In this document: piece after piece, positions 34,701-46,430 of the stretch
How positions within the stretch are numbered: position 1 is the first letter of the stretch
How the letters are laid out: each line of letters opens with the position of its first letter
Origin: Scytalidium lignicola
Lineage: Eukaryota; Ascomycota; Leotiomycetes
DNA length: 64,000 nt
Reading direction: 5' to 3'
NCBI GenBank assembly: GCA_002812745.2
Contig: NCSJ02000199.1
Span: 16,728 to 80,727 of the forward strand
Position numbers and translations under genes: made by a program
Notes under the pieces: model-generated
Databases searched by the model: none
What the model saw: only the letters and a program-made list of their open reading frames with translations
Told to the model about the DNA's origin: nothing

Positions 34701-37700
34701 GCCAGTGGCACCGAGGCGCGCAAATGCGCATTGCGGTGTTCGTGGGTGCGTGTTCTGCTTCGAGCAGTGCGATGGATGATATTGGACAACTCTCGACTAC
34801 CAATAATTGACGGAAGAGCCTCCGCTCTACGGACATTCAATGGAGAAACATTGATCCCTTCACGTATCGGCCACGACCACGACCACGTCAAGGGAGCAGG
34901 GAACAGCTGAAGTATCAAAAGCAAGATCCAGCAGAAAAGAAAACACCGCCGCAGGCTGTCATCATGCGAAGGACCCAAGGAGGGAGAGGGGCTGGGGGGG
35001 CATCGAGGGCCAGCTCCAATTGCCTTGTCCGGGGCGAGATCTCGTGATTGTCAACCGGGCCACAATACCCCCCACGACTCCCCTGTCCCAGATCCCGGAA
35101 ACCGCGACCCTGGGATCCCGGCTACACCGGATTGGGCTGATCTACGCGCGTGAGGGTGGGGTGCGTGACGACCCCGCCATTCAGTGGGCAGCGGGCGTGG
35201 TCATTCACTCAAATAATCTTGCCTGTTCATTTCACAGTACCTCCGTACATTTGGACCAAGTAACTAGGGCCTAGAGCGACGGACCTGTCTGACTGGTGGA
35301 GAAAAAGGAGTAGACGAGAGAACTCATGGACAGCGAGGTCCAGACAACATACGGCTGCTGGTGGCCGCGATGCAACTGTGCATTTCTGCATTTACGCACT
35401 GTTGCATGCCCAAGCTTCCAGAGTATTGATCAAAGAATGTCAGCATGACTCTATTGAAAATACATGGCTCGCGTTCGTTGGCCGTGTCTGCGCGATTAAT
35501 ATCCTCGAGGCCAAGAAGGCGGGGTTGGGATGGACAATAGGGGCTATTATGGGGTATCGGGGCTGCACAAACACTGCACAAAACATGCTGTTGGCAACTG
35601 CTTCATGCAAGTCTGGGGAGGAAAATAATAATACAGAACCCAGTGAAAATACTCTCGACGTTTACAGAAAAAAAGTCGGTTGATTCAAGGTAGGTCCGTG
35701 ATGTCAGTTTGCAAGCGGGGCTTTGCGTCCGCCCAGGATGGTGGTACAGCGCAGATTGAACTTCCGCCTTTTCTTTTTTCTGTTTTGCTTCTTCCTATCA
35801 AGCAAAATGAAGCCACAGCCAGCCATGCCAGGTACTGGCTTTTCTCCCACAATCACTGTTCCTGGTGCTTGGGAGGAAAAAGCAATGTGAGCATTTCACA
35901 CCGCCACACGATCGAATCACAGATCGAACGAGATGTGATACCAACAATTCATAGCACTCATCCCAAAAATAAGATCCTAATTAGGTTGTAAGGCATAAGA
36001 TGTGAAAGGGGAAATTCTCCACTCAGCCTGCTGCAGGCACCGCAGCGGATCACCACGTCAAGAGCTGGGCTAAGCTCTGGAAATGGATGAGCAAGTGACC
36101 TCATTCCAGGCATGGTCATGAAGACCAGCCACCACGACTCTCCTTTTGTGGATCTCTTTGGACAGCTCCAGGTTACATACAGAAGAAAAATTGGCGCCAA
36201 TTGACAGCGCAGCCAACTCTCTCTATTTCATCTCAGCTCAGCTCAGCACTCCCATCGGATGGTAAACGCTCTTTGCCTTGTCCACTAAGTGTGGTGCAGC
36301 CACACACACAGCGACACACGCGCGCGCGCACACACACACACCAAAATATCTCAAATCCGCACAAGTCTGGTTGAGGAAAACCTGTGAGAAAAGGCATTAC
36401 GCAACGATGACTGGTCAATGAGTACGATGCACTCCTGGCTCCGTGAAACCCTGAAAAACATCACATGAGAGAGAAACGAGGAGACTACCGTGCCCCACAA
36501 TCAAATTTGTTACTCAGTACAGACAAAAGAACCTTACTTTATGCATATGCTCATCCACGTCGCTATTGATGGTGACGATGACAGTGTACGGTGATTGTGG
36601 CCGGGAAACCATGCTTGGCCTGGCCGTTTTTCAATTGCCCGATCCTGCAGCCGGATGAGGAAAAGTAGCCCAGGCCAACCAGTTGCAACTGAAATGTTAC
36701 TGGTACTTCAACGTGAGAAAAGCCAAGTCTAGTTTCGGGAAGCCGAAAAGCAACAGCAAATTCGGGCAGGGACACATACGTTATTTTACGACACCCACTT
36801 CAATGTCACGGTCCGAGGAGGATAGCTTTGCTTGGAAGACTTCACTGCCGACGGCAGCCGGTAGTTCAGAGGGAGCACGAGTATGATATTGCTGGGGAGG
36901 GCTAAGAGGATCAGATCAGATCAGACGTGCCACGAGGACGTCTGATGAGGGCCAGGTCAGACCGGGTTGTTTTTGTAAGCGGGAATTAGAGTTTCCCAGT
37001 CCCTCGTCGTTCTTTGCTGCAGCTTGTACTTGTCGAGTCTTGATCAGCCGGCATTGTAGAGTCGGGCAGACGAGTGTACTTGGAGTACATGATGGTACAT
37101 GAAGCGACTGCTGCGACTTTCGTAAACTTGGAGGTACGGTAGTAAATTAGCCCTGGCCACTGGCTCCGTATTTCGCAGCCCCACCCCCACACCAGTCAAG
37201 GCAGACCGGGGGGTGCGTGGTCGGTGACCCAGAACAAAAGAGAGCGGGCCAGGCAGGGAAGGCGCCGACGAGCAGGGGTCCTTCGCTCTTGCCTCAGCAG
37301 ACCCTTCTGCTTTTCTGTTTTCTACTTTCTGGTTTTTGCTTTCCTACTACTACGCAAATAATCACCGTACGTCTCTCACGCTTGCCATTGGAGTTTGGAG
37401 AAGATACCCTGGACGCCACCAGGAACCGCCATTGCCTTGGTTGCAGAATGGTCAGATCGGAGGTGAATACTTAATTGCTCCCTCATGCCTCCCCAAGGTT
37501 GACTCTCTCCCCTTTTTTCCCTCCATCATCAGCATCTTCTTCAGTCTCTCTACTTTTGTTGGAGTTGCTTCCTTATCAAAAGTATTATTTTAGTCTCTTG
37601 GCAAAAAGTTTTAAAAAAAAGAGAGATCCCAATCTCTTTTGATCCTCTTTCGGAATTCGTCTTTCCATCTCGATTCTGATCTTACTTCCTTCGCAATCCT

Positions 37701-37908
37701 TGATAGTCTGAGCTAGTTTCTTAAAAATCAGTCAGATTCTTACCCAAGACAAGGTGTCTTTTATACGAGTCTTATACGCTCAGCCCTAAGTCAGACTATC
37801 TGTCAAAGCCACTGGCCTTACAGAAGGATCTATATATATAATCAACTGGCCCCCGTTTGGTCCAGCTAATTACTCCAATATCTCCAATTTCAACTTTACA
37901 CCCTCACC
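31737..37908. other. 6.2-kb gene-poor region upstream of the DHDPS-family gene
   Basis: No open frame here has a recognisable domain; the longest are about 100-130 codons and overlap on both strands. Visible structure is non-coding: perfect palindromes at 33330-33343 and 36189-36202, TACACGTGTA at 33411-33420, an alternating purine-pyrimidine tract at 36314-36341, three GATCA units at 36909-36925 and a pyrimidine-rich stretch from about 37480 to the start codon. The last part is probably promoter and 5' leader of the gene at 37909. Confidence 0.45.
36314..36341. repeat. Alternating CA/CG tract (Z-DNA-prone)
   Basis: Twenty-eight bases of strict purine-pyrimidine alternation: CA units, then five CG units, then CA units, preceded by further CA repeats from 36300. 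Such tracts can adopt the Z form under negative supercoiling. Confidence 0.8.
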
Positions 37909-39075
37909 ATGGCACCACACAATGATGCTCCCTCGCCAGCTGGGAGCTACAATGCAGGATTCCACAATGCAGCCTTCAGACAGACTTCCAACCCGCCCCT
38001 GCAAGTCCCCAGCATTACACGCAATGGCATTTATTCATCCTCGGTCCTTAACGACTCCCAATACTCATCATCCTGCAGCACTAGCTCGCTCGATGTTGAC
38101 GAGGAACCAAGACCTGAGAGACCACTTGTTCCTGGAGTTTATGTCCCTACAGTCTGCTTCTTCGATCCTATAACTGAAGACGTCGACATTGACACCGTTG
38201 CCCAACATGCTGTCCACCTTGCCCGTGCCGGTGTCACGGGTATCACAACCCAAGGCTCTAATGGTGAAGCTGTCCATCTAACTCACTCAGAGCGCCAACT
38301 TGTTACACGGACAACCCGTCGCGCGCTAGACAATGCAGGATACTCGCACGTGCCGATTATCGTAGGCTGCGGAGCCCAGTCCGTCCGTGAAACCACCCAG
38401 CTCTGCAGCGAGGCATTCGAGGCTGGAGGAGACTATGCTCTCGTTCTTCCACCTTCGTACTATGCGGGACTCCTCAAGCCCTCGTCCGCATCTGTGATTG
38501 AATTCTTCACGAGCGTTGCAGACAACTCGCCTATTCCACTCGTAATATACAACTACCCTGGTGGCGCAAACGGCACAGATCTTTCTTCAGACACCATCAT
38601 CACACTGTCACAACACCCCAATATCACAGGCGTGAAGTTCACATGTGGAAACACAGGAAAGTTGAATCGAGTTGCAGCCGCAACTAGATCATCCAAGTCT
38701 GTATCTAACACTTCCTCATCTGCACCATCATTTCTTGTCCTTGCTGGTTCTGCCGACTTCACATTGCAATCTCTGGTCGCTGGCGGTCACGGTATCCTCG
38801 CTGGACTGGCCAATATCGCACCAAAAGCTTGTCTTGAAATCATCAAGCTATACCGCGAGGGCAAAATGGCAGAGGCCTTGAAGATGCAGGAAATTGTTGC
38901 TCGGGGTGATTGGACTGCCATTCAGGGCGGTGTCGTGAGCACCAAAGCCGGTATGCAGAACTGGTACGGATATGGTGGGTATGGCAGAAGTCCATTACCT
39001 AGGCCAACGGTTGAGGAGAACAAGAAGTGGAAAGAAGGATTCCGGGAATTGGTGCAAACTGAGAAAGCATTGTAA
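37909..39075 (+). CDS. Dihydrodipicolinate synthase family protein (class I aldolase)
   Basis: Single-exon protein of 388 residues. From about residue 76 on it is a DHDPS/NAL-type TIM barrel: PGVYVPTVCFFDP at the start, the pyruvate-binding QGSNGEA in place of the bacterial G(T)TGE loop, the catalytic Tyr in VIYNYPGG near 214, and the Schiff-base Lys in TGVKFTCGN near 243. Fungi make lysine through alpha-aminoadipate, so the protein is not expected to serve DAP lysine synthesis. Fungal members include 2-keto-3-deoxy-L-galactonate aldolase of galacturonate breakdown and 4-hydroxy-2-oxoglutarate-type aldolases; which one this is cannot be decided by eye. The first 75 residues are Ser/Asn-rich, low in complexity and absent from most family members; they could be regulatory or a wrongly included leader, though no later ATG fits the barrel start. 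Confidence 0.88.
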   Translation: MAPHNDAPSPAGSYNAGFHNAAFRQTSNPPLQVPSITRNGIYSSSVLNDSQYSSSCSTSSLDVDEEPRPERPLVPGVYVPTVCFFDPITEDVDIDTVAQHAVHLARAGVTGITTQGSNGEAVHLTHSERQLVTRTTRRALDNAGYSHVPIIVGCGAQSVRETTQLCSEAFEAGGDYALVLPPSYYAGLLKPSSASVIEFFTSVADNSPIPLVIYNYPGGANGTDLSSDTIITLSQHPNITGVKFTCGNTGKLNRVAAATRSSKSVSNTSSSAPSFLVLAGSADFTLQSLVAGGHGILAGLANIAPKACLEIIKLYREGKMAEALKMQEIVARGDWTAIQGGVVSTKAGMQNWYGYGGYGRSPLPRPTVEENKKWKEGFRELVQTEKAL

Positions 39076-40439
39076 GATGAATATATTTGAGATCGCTGCT
39101 ATGATTTCTTAACGATGGCGTCTTCTATGAGTTTTAGCTCTGGGCATTTGGAACTAGTTTGCTCCAATCGGAGTTTACTAGTAGGGGTCTCTTTTATTTT
39201 ACAAATTTGGATATCTTGCTTGAAAGGGAGTGTATACACTCCTCTCGTCTCAGATGAAGACGCTCCTAGAAGGTATATCCTTCACGAGGGAATTGGATAA
39301 AATAATGAGGAAAATCTCATCAAAAAAAAGAAGNAAAAAAGTTTTACGAGATCGCATGTTCACTGCTCACGCGGTTCATGCAACCTGGTGCTAAAAGGGG
39401 TAAACGGGGTTTTATGGGTAGTTGTGGGAAATTAGGCACCGGAAAAAACTGCTTTCACCATTTACCTTTATTCCTTTTTAATGATAGTTTGAGGATTTTC
39501 ATTTTTTATATTCGATCATGTGGAAAATATGAGATTTAACTTACGGTCATTTTTAAACTTCTTTTTGTGATTCACTCTTCTTTCTTTCTTTGAGCATCGT
39601 TATCCGTTCTCTTCTTTCTTTATCCTTTATTTGGCTCAAGATGAATAAGAGTGGGAAAGTGAGACAGTGGAATGAATAGATGGATACTTGCTACTTCTTA
39701 CCCATGAGGAAAAGGGAAAGGGGACAGGAAACCTGTTATTATCAATTTTATATCTTGAACTATTCTATGGACATTTGTTTTTTTATATGAGAGACCATGT
39801 GTGTAAGAAATAATGAGATGGCTTAACGGCTGGATTTTGTTTTTCCTTGCCTTTTTTGAATTGACATGAATGAATGTACAATACCATGTGCGTGTATCTC
39901 ACTGGATTAATAGATACCGTTTATAATAACCAAATTGAAGTTTTTGATCTTTGCACGTATGAGGAACATATCCAGTCTGTCATCTCGGTTACTGTAAGTC
40001 TTGTTTATATAATTTATCTTGATATCTTAAACTTCACTTCACTGGACTTTAAAAATGACTTTTAATGTTTTAACATTAGAATTTATAAAAGTTTTAAGAT
40101 GTCTTTATATCAACTTATAAGTTTTGGCAATATTGTTAACAGTTGTATTATGATATTCCACCTGAGCTAGCTCTAGACTGAGCGAATTGCCGAGTCAACA
40201 TCTTCCCAACTTCAACTTTCAATCTCTCTCCTACGGCACNTTTTTCAATGCACTCCATCGTTTCTCAGATGTGCTAACTAAGTTAAGAGATTAAATAGTA
40301 AAACAAAGAACCAAGCTTGCCGTCTTTTCTCAACATCCTTTCATTTTAAGCTTGCCAATGCGACATATATAACAGATAAGCTGCCGTCCTCCAGTATTCA
40401 ACAAGTGTTCGCTAGACTAATTAATTTTCATGAGATTGT
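39076..40439. other. Intergenic region before the pseudogene
   Basis: AT-rich, with N bases at 39334 and 40240 next to homopolymers. No gene is seen. Confidence 0.5.
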
Positions 40440-41940
40440 GACGAGGATGTATTGTATCGATATACTGCCGGCTGCTGGTTGTGTAATAAACCCGAACAGC
40501 TAGCTCGGCGATACGTGCATTTTGACATGAATGAACTAGGCCCGCGTCGTCACCAGGTGTTTAGGATCTTCAACTTGCACCGAGATCAAAGAAGCTACCC
40601 GAGGGAAATTTCAACAAGATCTTTCTTCTCACTTTGGATAATGGCAGCCAAACTATTGCTCGTATCCCAAATCCTAATGCTGGTCGCTCTCATTTCTCCA
40701 CTGCAAGTGAAGTTGCTACTATGGACTTTGTATGAATGACATCTAAACTCCATGCTAATTATAATGTTTTTTATCTGATAATTAGTATGGTTGAAGACTA
40801 GAACTGTTCTTCGGATATCTTCCGCTTTTCATCCTGCAGGTTTACGAAGTTTAGGGATTTGTACTATTCTAATGACATCCCGGAACTTTCTTCACCAGTC
40901 CAGCCGTTGTATGTAGATCAGCATGGCGTGAGCCAACAATCTCCTAGATTTGTGGTTGGACCTACGAATAGCCAGATGTTTTTTGATGATGGTCGTAGTG
41001 AGGTGGATATTGACCGAGGACCATGTGAGACTGAAGCTCTTTCTTTTTCACATTATACTGGTTCACAGGCTAATAGCTACTAGGAACACTGTAGAAGAGT
41101 ATATATCAGCTACAGCATATCGCGAAATCGCATGTATCAACAAGTACAAGATCTTCCCACGGTCTCAAGGTATTTTCTCTGGGCCAGGACAATACAAACC
41201 AACAGTAACAGCCCAAGCTCTCAGTACTCAACAACTATCTCAAAGTCGCAAAATACCTCCTCCCAAAAGACAAGAACCTTCACTCTTCCATACTATGGCA
41301 CGGCGATTTACACACCCCGACAACATCTTCGTGGATCCTGACAACCCAACGAAAATAGTCGGCATCATCGACTGGTAATCCACACACGCCCAGCCCTCTT
41401 TTCCTCCAAGCTCGCCACCCAGCACTGCTTGACTTCGAGGGTTCTATACCTGAAAGCTTTAGTATCAGACTACCCGAGGGCTTCGACGCTCTAAGTCCCG
41501 AGGAGCAGGAAAAGGGCTAAGAAGCTAAGATCGGCGCAGTCGCTTTATAAGCTTATGATATCGCTTCGTTCAAATCAAATAGAGATGTCTATCAAGCAAT
41601 TAGGATACGTGAAACCTTGGGACAGCAGATGACTGGCTTGTCTGGTTCGATATTCAGTGATGGTGAGCCTTTGGTGCAGAGTAAGTGGATGGAAGTGGTT
41701 GGATCCGATGTCATGGCGGATGTTGAGTGTCCATTGGTCTTTATTGGTGAGGAGAGGAAGAAGATAGATGCGGACGTGGCATTATGGAAAGAAGGTGTGG
41801 AGTTAATGGATATCTTAAGGGAACAGGTTAGAGCATATGCGGGCTGGGATGGTTGGGTTAGTCATGATGATTATGAGCCGGTAAAGGAAAGAGTGCGTTT
41901 GTGCCGTGAGAGATTCTTGCTTGAAATGGCTGAGACTTGA
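40440..41940 (+). pseudogene. Phosphotransferase (aminoglycoside phosphotransferase/APH-fold family) pseudogene
   Basis: Fragments of one fungal APH-fold phosphotransferase appear in the right order but in different frames. The N-terminal piece starts at 40440 (DEDVLYRYTAG); a frameshift between 40545 and 40588 leads to KLPEGNFNKIF and TIARIPNPNAG. A segment of roughly 90 residues expected next is missing, between about 40730 and 40850. DLYYSNDIP follows, then a shift near 41030-41085 to ATAYREIACINKY. The catalytic WHGDLHT is read at 41296-41316, and two extra bases (41317-41318) shift the frame again before DNIFVDPDNP and IVGIIDW. The tail reads LPEGFDALSPEEQ, then stops near 41518 and 41546, then runs open to a stop at 41938-41940. 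Many lesions plus an internal deletion make decay much likelier than sequencing error. No sign of one-sided C-to-T mutation was evident by eye. Confidence 0.85.
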
Positions 41941-43128
41941 TGAGGAACGAAAAGAGTGGGAGAAGGTGTTTCCTTTTCCTGTGTTATAAATGTGGGACAC
42001 TGTATTCCTGTTGTTCAATGACGGTCTAGCCATCGTTATACTACCCCTAGGCTTGGTGTAATCAACGTAGACGCAAGAGTTGACTAAAATCTTGCCTTGT
42101 ATAGTTAGACACTCATATACTTTCCTGGTTATTATAATTGCAAAATACATCTCCATTGTAGAGATATAAGAACAACTCAACTTGAATGTCTGTGATAGTA
42201 CTTTTCTTATCACTTCTCATCATCGGTATACCTTCCTTGAAGATCCTCTTGTTCTACCTTACCTTTACTTGTTCATCCTCCCCCAACACACCTTTTTACT
42301 AATTTTCAGCTAGTATTGTTCTTTTTTCCCTTCCTGCTTATCTTGTCCCGCTTACCATAACTATGCTCAATTGTTCCAGAAACATTAAAATTAGTTGTTA
42401 TCAAGGAAAGGAAGCCTGGATAAGGAAGTAAGTAATTCATAACTGTTACATAGCTCGTTACTCAAAGCTTCTAACCTAATCCCTATCACATCCACTTAAA
42501 GAGTTCAAACCGAACATCAAAAGAAACACACACAAATACCACACACTTGTAGACATAACACACGATAAATGAGTTTTTTTCCCCTCGATAAAATGCTAGC
42601 ATAATGTATAGTGGTATCTATCCCCCCTCTCTCCCTCCCCAATGAACCAGGGGTTTATGATTTGCACATTCCAACCCAATAACAATTCCCTCCAATCCAA
42701 ATCCCAAGACCTCAAAATTTCCAAACCCAACATCCAGGAAAAAAAATGACACAAAAGCAGAAACAAAAACCTCCCATTCTATGCTCATCGCTCGTTTGAA
42801 AATGTAAACTATAAATAAATGCGTCCCAAAACAGTTTCTTCCAATCCATGATAGGAGAAGATATGGGCTGGGGGAGAAAAGAGACAAAAACGCCTAACCC
42901 ATACCAATGCCATTTTTTGTATAATGCATTTTTTTCACAATGGCCAACTGAAAACAAAGAAGAAAGAAAGNAAAAAAAAAGAGAGAGAGCCTATACAAAC
43001 GCACCAAATGCCAGCGCCAAATGCCGATCTATAACAAAATAATTTTCCCTCCATCAATATGCTTATTTTCACGCAGGAATGTGATAAAATCCTCTCCAAA
43101 CTCATGAAAAAAATTCATCAAAAAACCT
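41941..43128. other. Intergenic region, 3' side of the regulator gene
   Basis: No gene is seen between the end of the pseudogene and the stop codon of the minus-strand regulator. An N precedes an A run at 42971. Confidence 0.5.
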
Positions 43129-45622
43129 TCAATACCGTTCATCCACTCTCCCCATTGGAGCCATACTGAATTCATCATAACCCGCACTGCCACCTCCAGA
43201 GCTACTAACACTAGTACTAGGACTGACAAGGCCGCTCCTCTCAACGCTAGGACTTTCATCACCAATATCGCCCTCGCCGCTCCGTGAGTACTGCTCCCTT
43301 GGACTACCGATGCTGAATCCGAGTCCGAAGTGAGCGCTAGATACAGAGACAGAAAGTGGGTAACTAGGCTGGGTATGTGATCGGCCACTGTTACTGATTT
43401 GTGATTCGGACGCCGCACGGCTTAAGGCTGGCTTCTCCGGGAGGCTCTTGAGGAGGCCTCGGCTTAGGTCCAGCATGTCCATGGCGAACTGCGTTAGTTC
43501 GCCATTGCCCATCTCTCCGGCTTTCCCGCTGACGCCGAGTGTCCATCTATACTCTTCCAGTCGCCGTCTGTACCAGTCTGCCTCCTCTTTCCCGGGTGCG
43601 GTTGCCCATAGGAGACTGCCAAAGGTGCCAATAAGTGCAAAATTCGTCTTGGAGGCAAAGTACCAGAAAGCGCGGAGATGTGATGGTGTGAGGCGATTGA
43701 CGAAGTCCATAGATGAGATCAGGCGGGTCTTAGCGGCACTGCGGCAGATGTGGTTGATGTAAGGGTCTGGACCATGAGGTTGAGCGGCGGCATTGGGATT
43801 AGCAGCAGCGTTAAGAGGAGAGGTTGATAATGAGCGGATGATACGTCTGTGGAGCGTGATTTCGGTTGCAAAGTACGCAAGATGCAGGAATCCCGTGGAA
43901 CATAGTCTCGATTTCGAAGTCGAATTCGAACCCGAAGATGCATCCATACGTAGACAGGCCGGCAGTCCAGAATACCAGTCCTTCAGCTTCAATTGCACGG
44001 GTTTTGCCAACTGCAGTACAAGATTCGTGCCTTGAGATCCCGCAGCCGTAACTGTAGCTATGGCTTGTAAGGTGTAAAAGGTATCTAGAACCTCTGCTAG
44101 AATCTGAGAGAGATTAACCATCTGCATGAACAACATCCTTCCACGTTCATATTCTTGTGCCTCCTCAACATCCGATTCATCGAATTCGACATCGGGGAAA
44201 TCGCTCTGGGAGAGAGGCTGAACAGCCCAGTTGGAGGCGAACACGTGCGAGGGTCGTCCGTGAACTAGTGATCCCCATTTATCCTGCAGATACAATGCCC
44301 ATGCCAGACGTTTCCTTAATCCGCGTTCCCATGGAGGGATCTTCCAGGTCGAGCAGTCCAGGTGGAGACCGAGCTCTTGACCAATGGCGACAAGCTGGCC
44401 AGTCGGTGCCCATTGATCGCCTTCTGGTCGCTGAGAGAGCAATAGGCCAGCTTGAACAGTTGAAAGTTTTGGTCGATACATTGCATCGGCGAGAGAGGTT
44501 CGGACTAGACGTTCAAGTTCAGCGACATCAGGCCTTAGGAGGGGGGCAAGTTCCTCGCTGTGATCCCACCAGTTGATAGCCAGGATGTAAACGGCGCCAA
44601 GGAGTGGAGGGGAGAATTCACGGTAGGAACGGTGGTATTTCTCCAAGAAAACGGATTTCTGGAGGATAGGGAAGTTTGGGTGGATTATTCGGAAGTAAAG
44701 GTCCAGCAGGACTGGACCATGTGGTGACACGATGTTCTCTATGGCCTCTACATCTTCCAATTGGTGTTCGTAGCCAGGTGTGTTGTAGTCCGGGAGCATT
44801 AAGAATGTATCCACATCGCTGACTTTTCGTAGCGTGCCTCGGGAGAGTAAGCTTTCATCTTGAGGGTCGAATGGGGACAGGTCGATCAAAGAAGGCTCGA
44901 AGTCGGTGGTGGGCCCAATGTACTGACTATACCGATCATTTTGCAATCCCAAGGTCCGTTTCAGCAACGCCGGGCCTCCAATGTTTGCCATTTCCTCGAT
45001 TAGAGAATTAGTAGCTCCCGTACTCGAGATACTTGATGCCGTGGTCCTTCGTTTTCTATCATAAGTTCGATCTGGTGACCTGATAAGGAAGAAGAAAAAC
45101 AGAAGAAATGATTAGCCAAGTTTTTTTTTTTCTTCCCTTGCATATGATATGGCCCGATACCAGCCCCAAAAAAGGCCCAGATAAGGGGGACAATTGCATT
45201 GGATAAAAAACACGTCAATAATGCTGAATCAAGAAAAAATGCCCAACCAACCTTCTTTTGGTCCCGCCGTCCTCCTCCTTGACCTCCACATTCAACTTCC
45301 TCTTCCGCGGCTGAGGACTCTGCACAAACGTACACTCCTGGCTATGAAACTGGCAGAGGACGCAGGACAGCTGCCCGTCGTTCGTCACACAGCGACTCTT
45401 TCGTCTCCGGCATGCATCACAAGGGCGGTCCTTTCTTGATCTAATATGGGATCCAGAGCCTTCCGAGGTGGTACTGCTCATGCTGGCCGAGAGAGCACTC
45501 CTAAGACCAGAAGCCCTGGAGACCGGCGAGGTGGTGCCGGAGGAGGAGGGTTTTAGAGGACGAGGACCACGGGAGGCTATGGGGATAGGGGCCGTGCGGG
45601 ATATGGCGGTTGGGATCGACAT
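43129..45622 (-). CDS. tamA: Zn2Cys6 transcription factor, TamA/Dal81-like nitrogen co-regulator
   Basis: Regulator of 773 residues from exons 45622-45252 and 45079-43129 (intron 172 nt). The Zn2Cys6 cluster CDACRRRKSRC...CVLCQFHSQEC lies near residues 69-97 and is followed by the FVQSPQPRKRK segment found in the Dal81/Uga35/TamA group. After the splice comes LGLQNDRYSQYIGPTTDFEP, also characteristic of that group, and then a fungal-specific transcription factor domain (residues about 200-560). The C-terminal 130 residues are Ser/Gly-rich and probably disordered. In yeast and Aspergillus, Dal81/TamA helps other factors induce genes for GABA, urea, allantoin and other nitrogen sources and works with AreA. 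A comparable role, perhaps on the amidases and nitrite reductase of this window, is inference. Length fits the family (about 740-970). Confidence 0.82.
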
Positions 45623-46243
45623 GGTTGTTTTGGAGGGGCCCGAAAGAGGTAATCATGCACAATCGCACACCAACACTAGAGCTACATGTACCTTCTCCGG
45701 TACAGGCAAGATAGGGCAAGGTACCTGAAATTCGTGTCGGGCTGATGACCAACACGGTTTTCTTTTGGGTTTTAGTTTTGCTTCTTTTTCTTTTCTTTTC
45801 NTTTTTTTTTCTCCTTCCGCGGGTGGCTCAAAATTGTGCAGCAGAGAGCCGTGATCTAATTGGGGTACCCTGCTTCGGAGGACAGCGAGAGCCGATGTCT
45901 TGAAAGTTTGTTTGGACTCGGTGCGCAGCGAAAGGCCCAAAGGAGCAGGTCCAGCAGTGGATGGAGAGTACGAGGAGGGATGATTGAGATGCTCTGAATG
46001 GTTGATGCAAGCCCAAACGGTGGGCAAAAGCCCTTCCCCACCAATGGCTCGCGGGGGGGAAGTGTTGACCAATATGGCGCGCAATTAATGTCGTTGTGCG
46101 GTTTTCGATAGCGGGCGATAGGGAGGGTGATGGTGATAGGGAGCTGTGGATTGGACGGCAATTGGAATGGGACTGTAACCAGCAGTTGTGGTAAGATTGA
46201 GAGCTGGCGACAGAGATAGTGATGGAGCTGGAGATAGAAAAAG

Positions 46244-46430
46244 ATGGAGAGATAGAGAGATAGAGAGATAAGGCGCCACCGACGATGAGCGGATGGATCC
46301 AGTTCGAGCTTAGTGAGCACCGGGGGGAAACTGCTGCACGCTCTAACCAGGATCGTGTCGAGCAGTTTTGAGGCTCTCTCTTCTCGTCTCTTCTCTCTCT
46401 ACAATATCTCTCTCTCTCTTCAAGATTCGA
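46244..46430. repeat. GATAGAGA and CT-rich microsatellites
   Basis: GATAGAGA units at about 46244-46270 are followed at 46376-46430 by CT-rich sequence with several CTCTCT runs, all upstream of the TamA-like gene. Confidence 0.7.
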
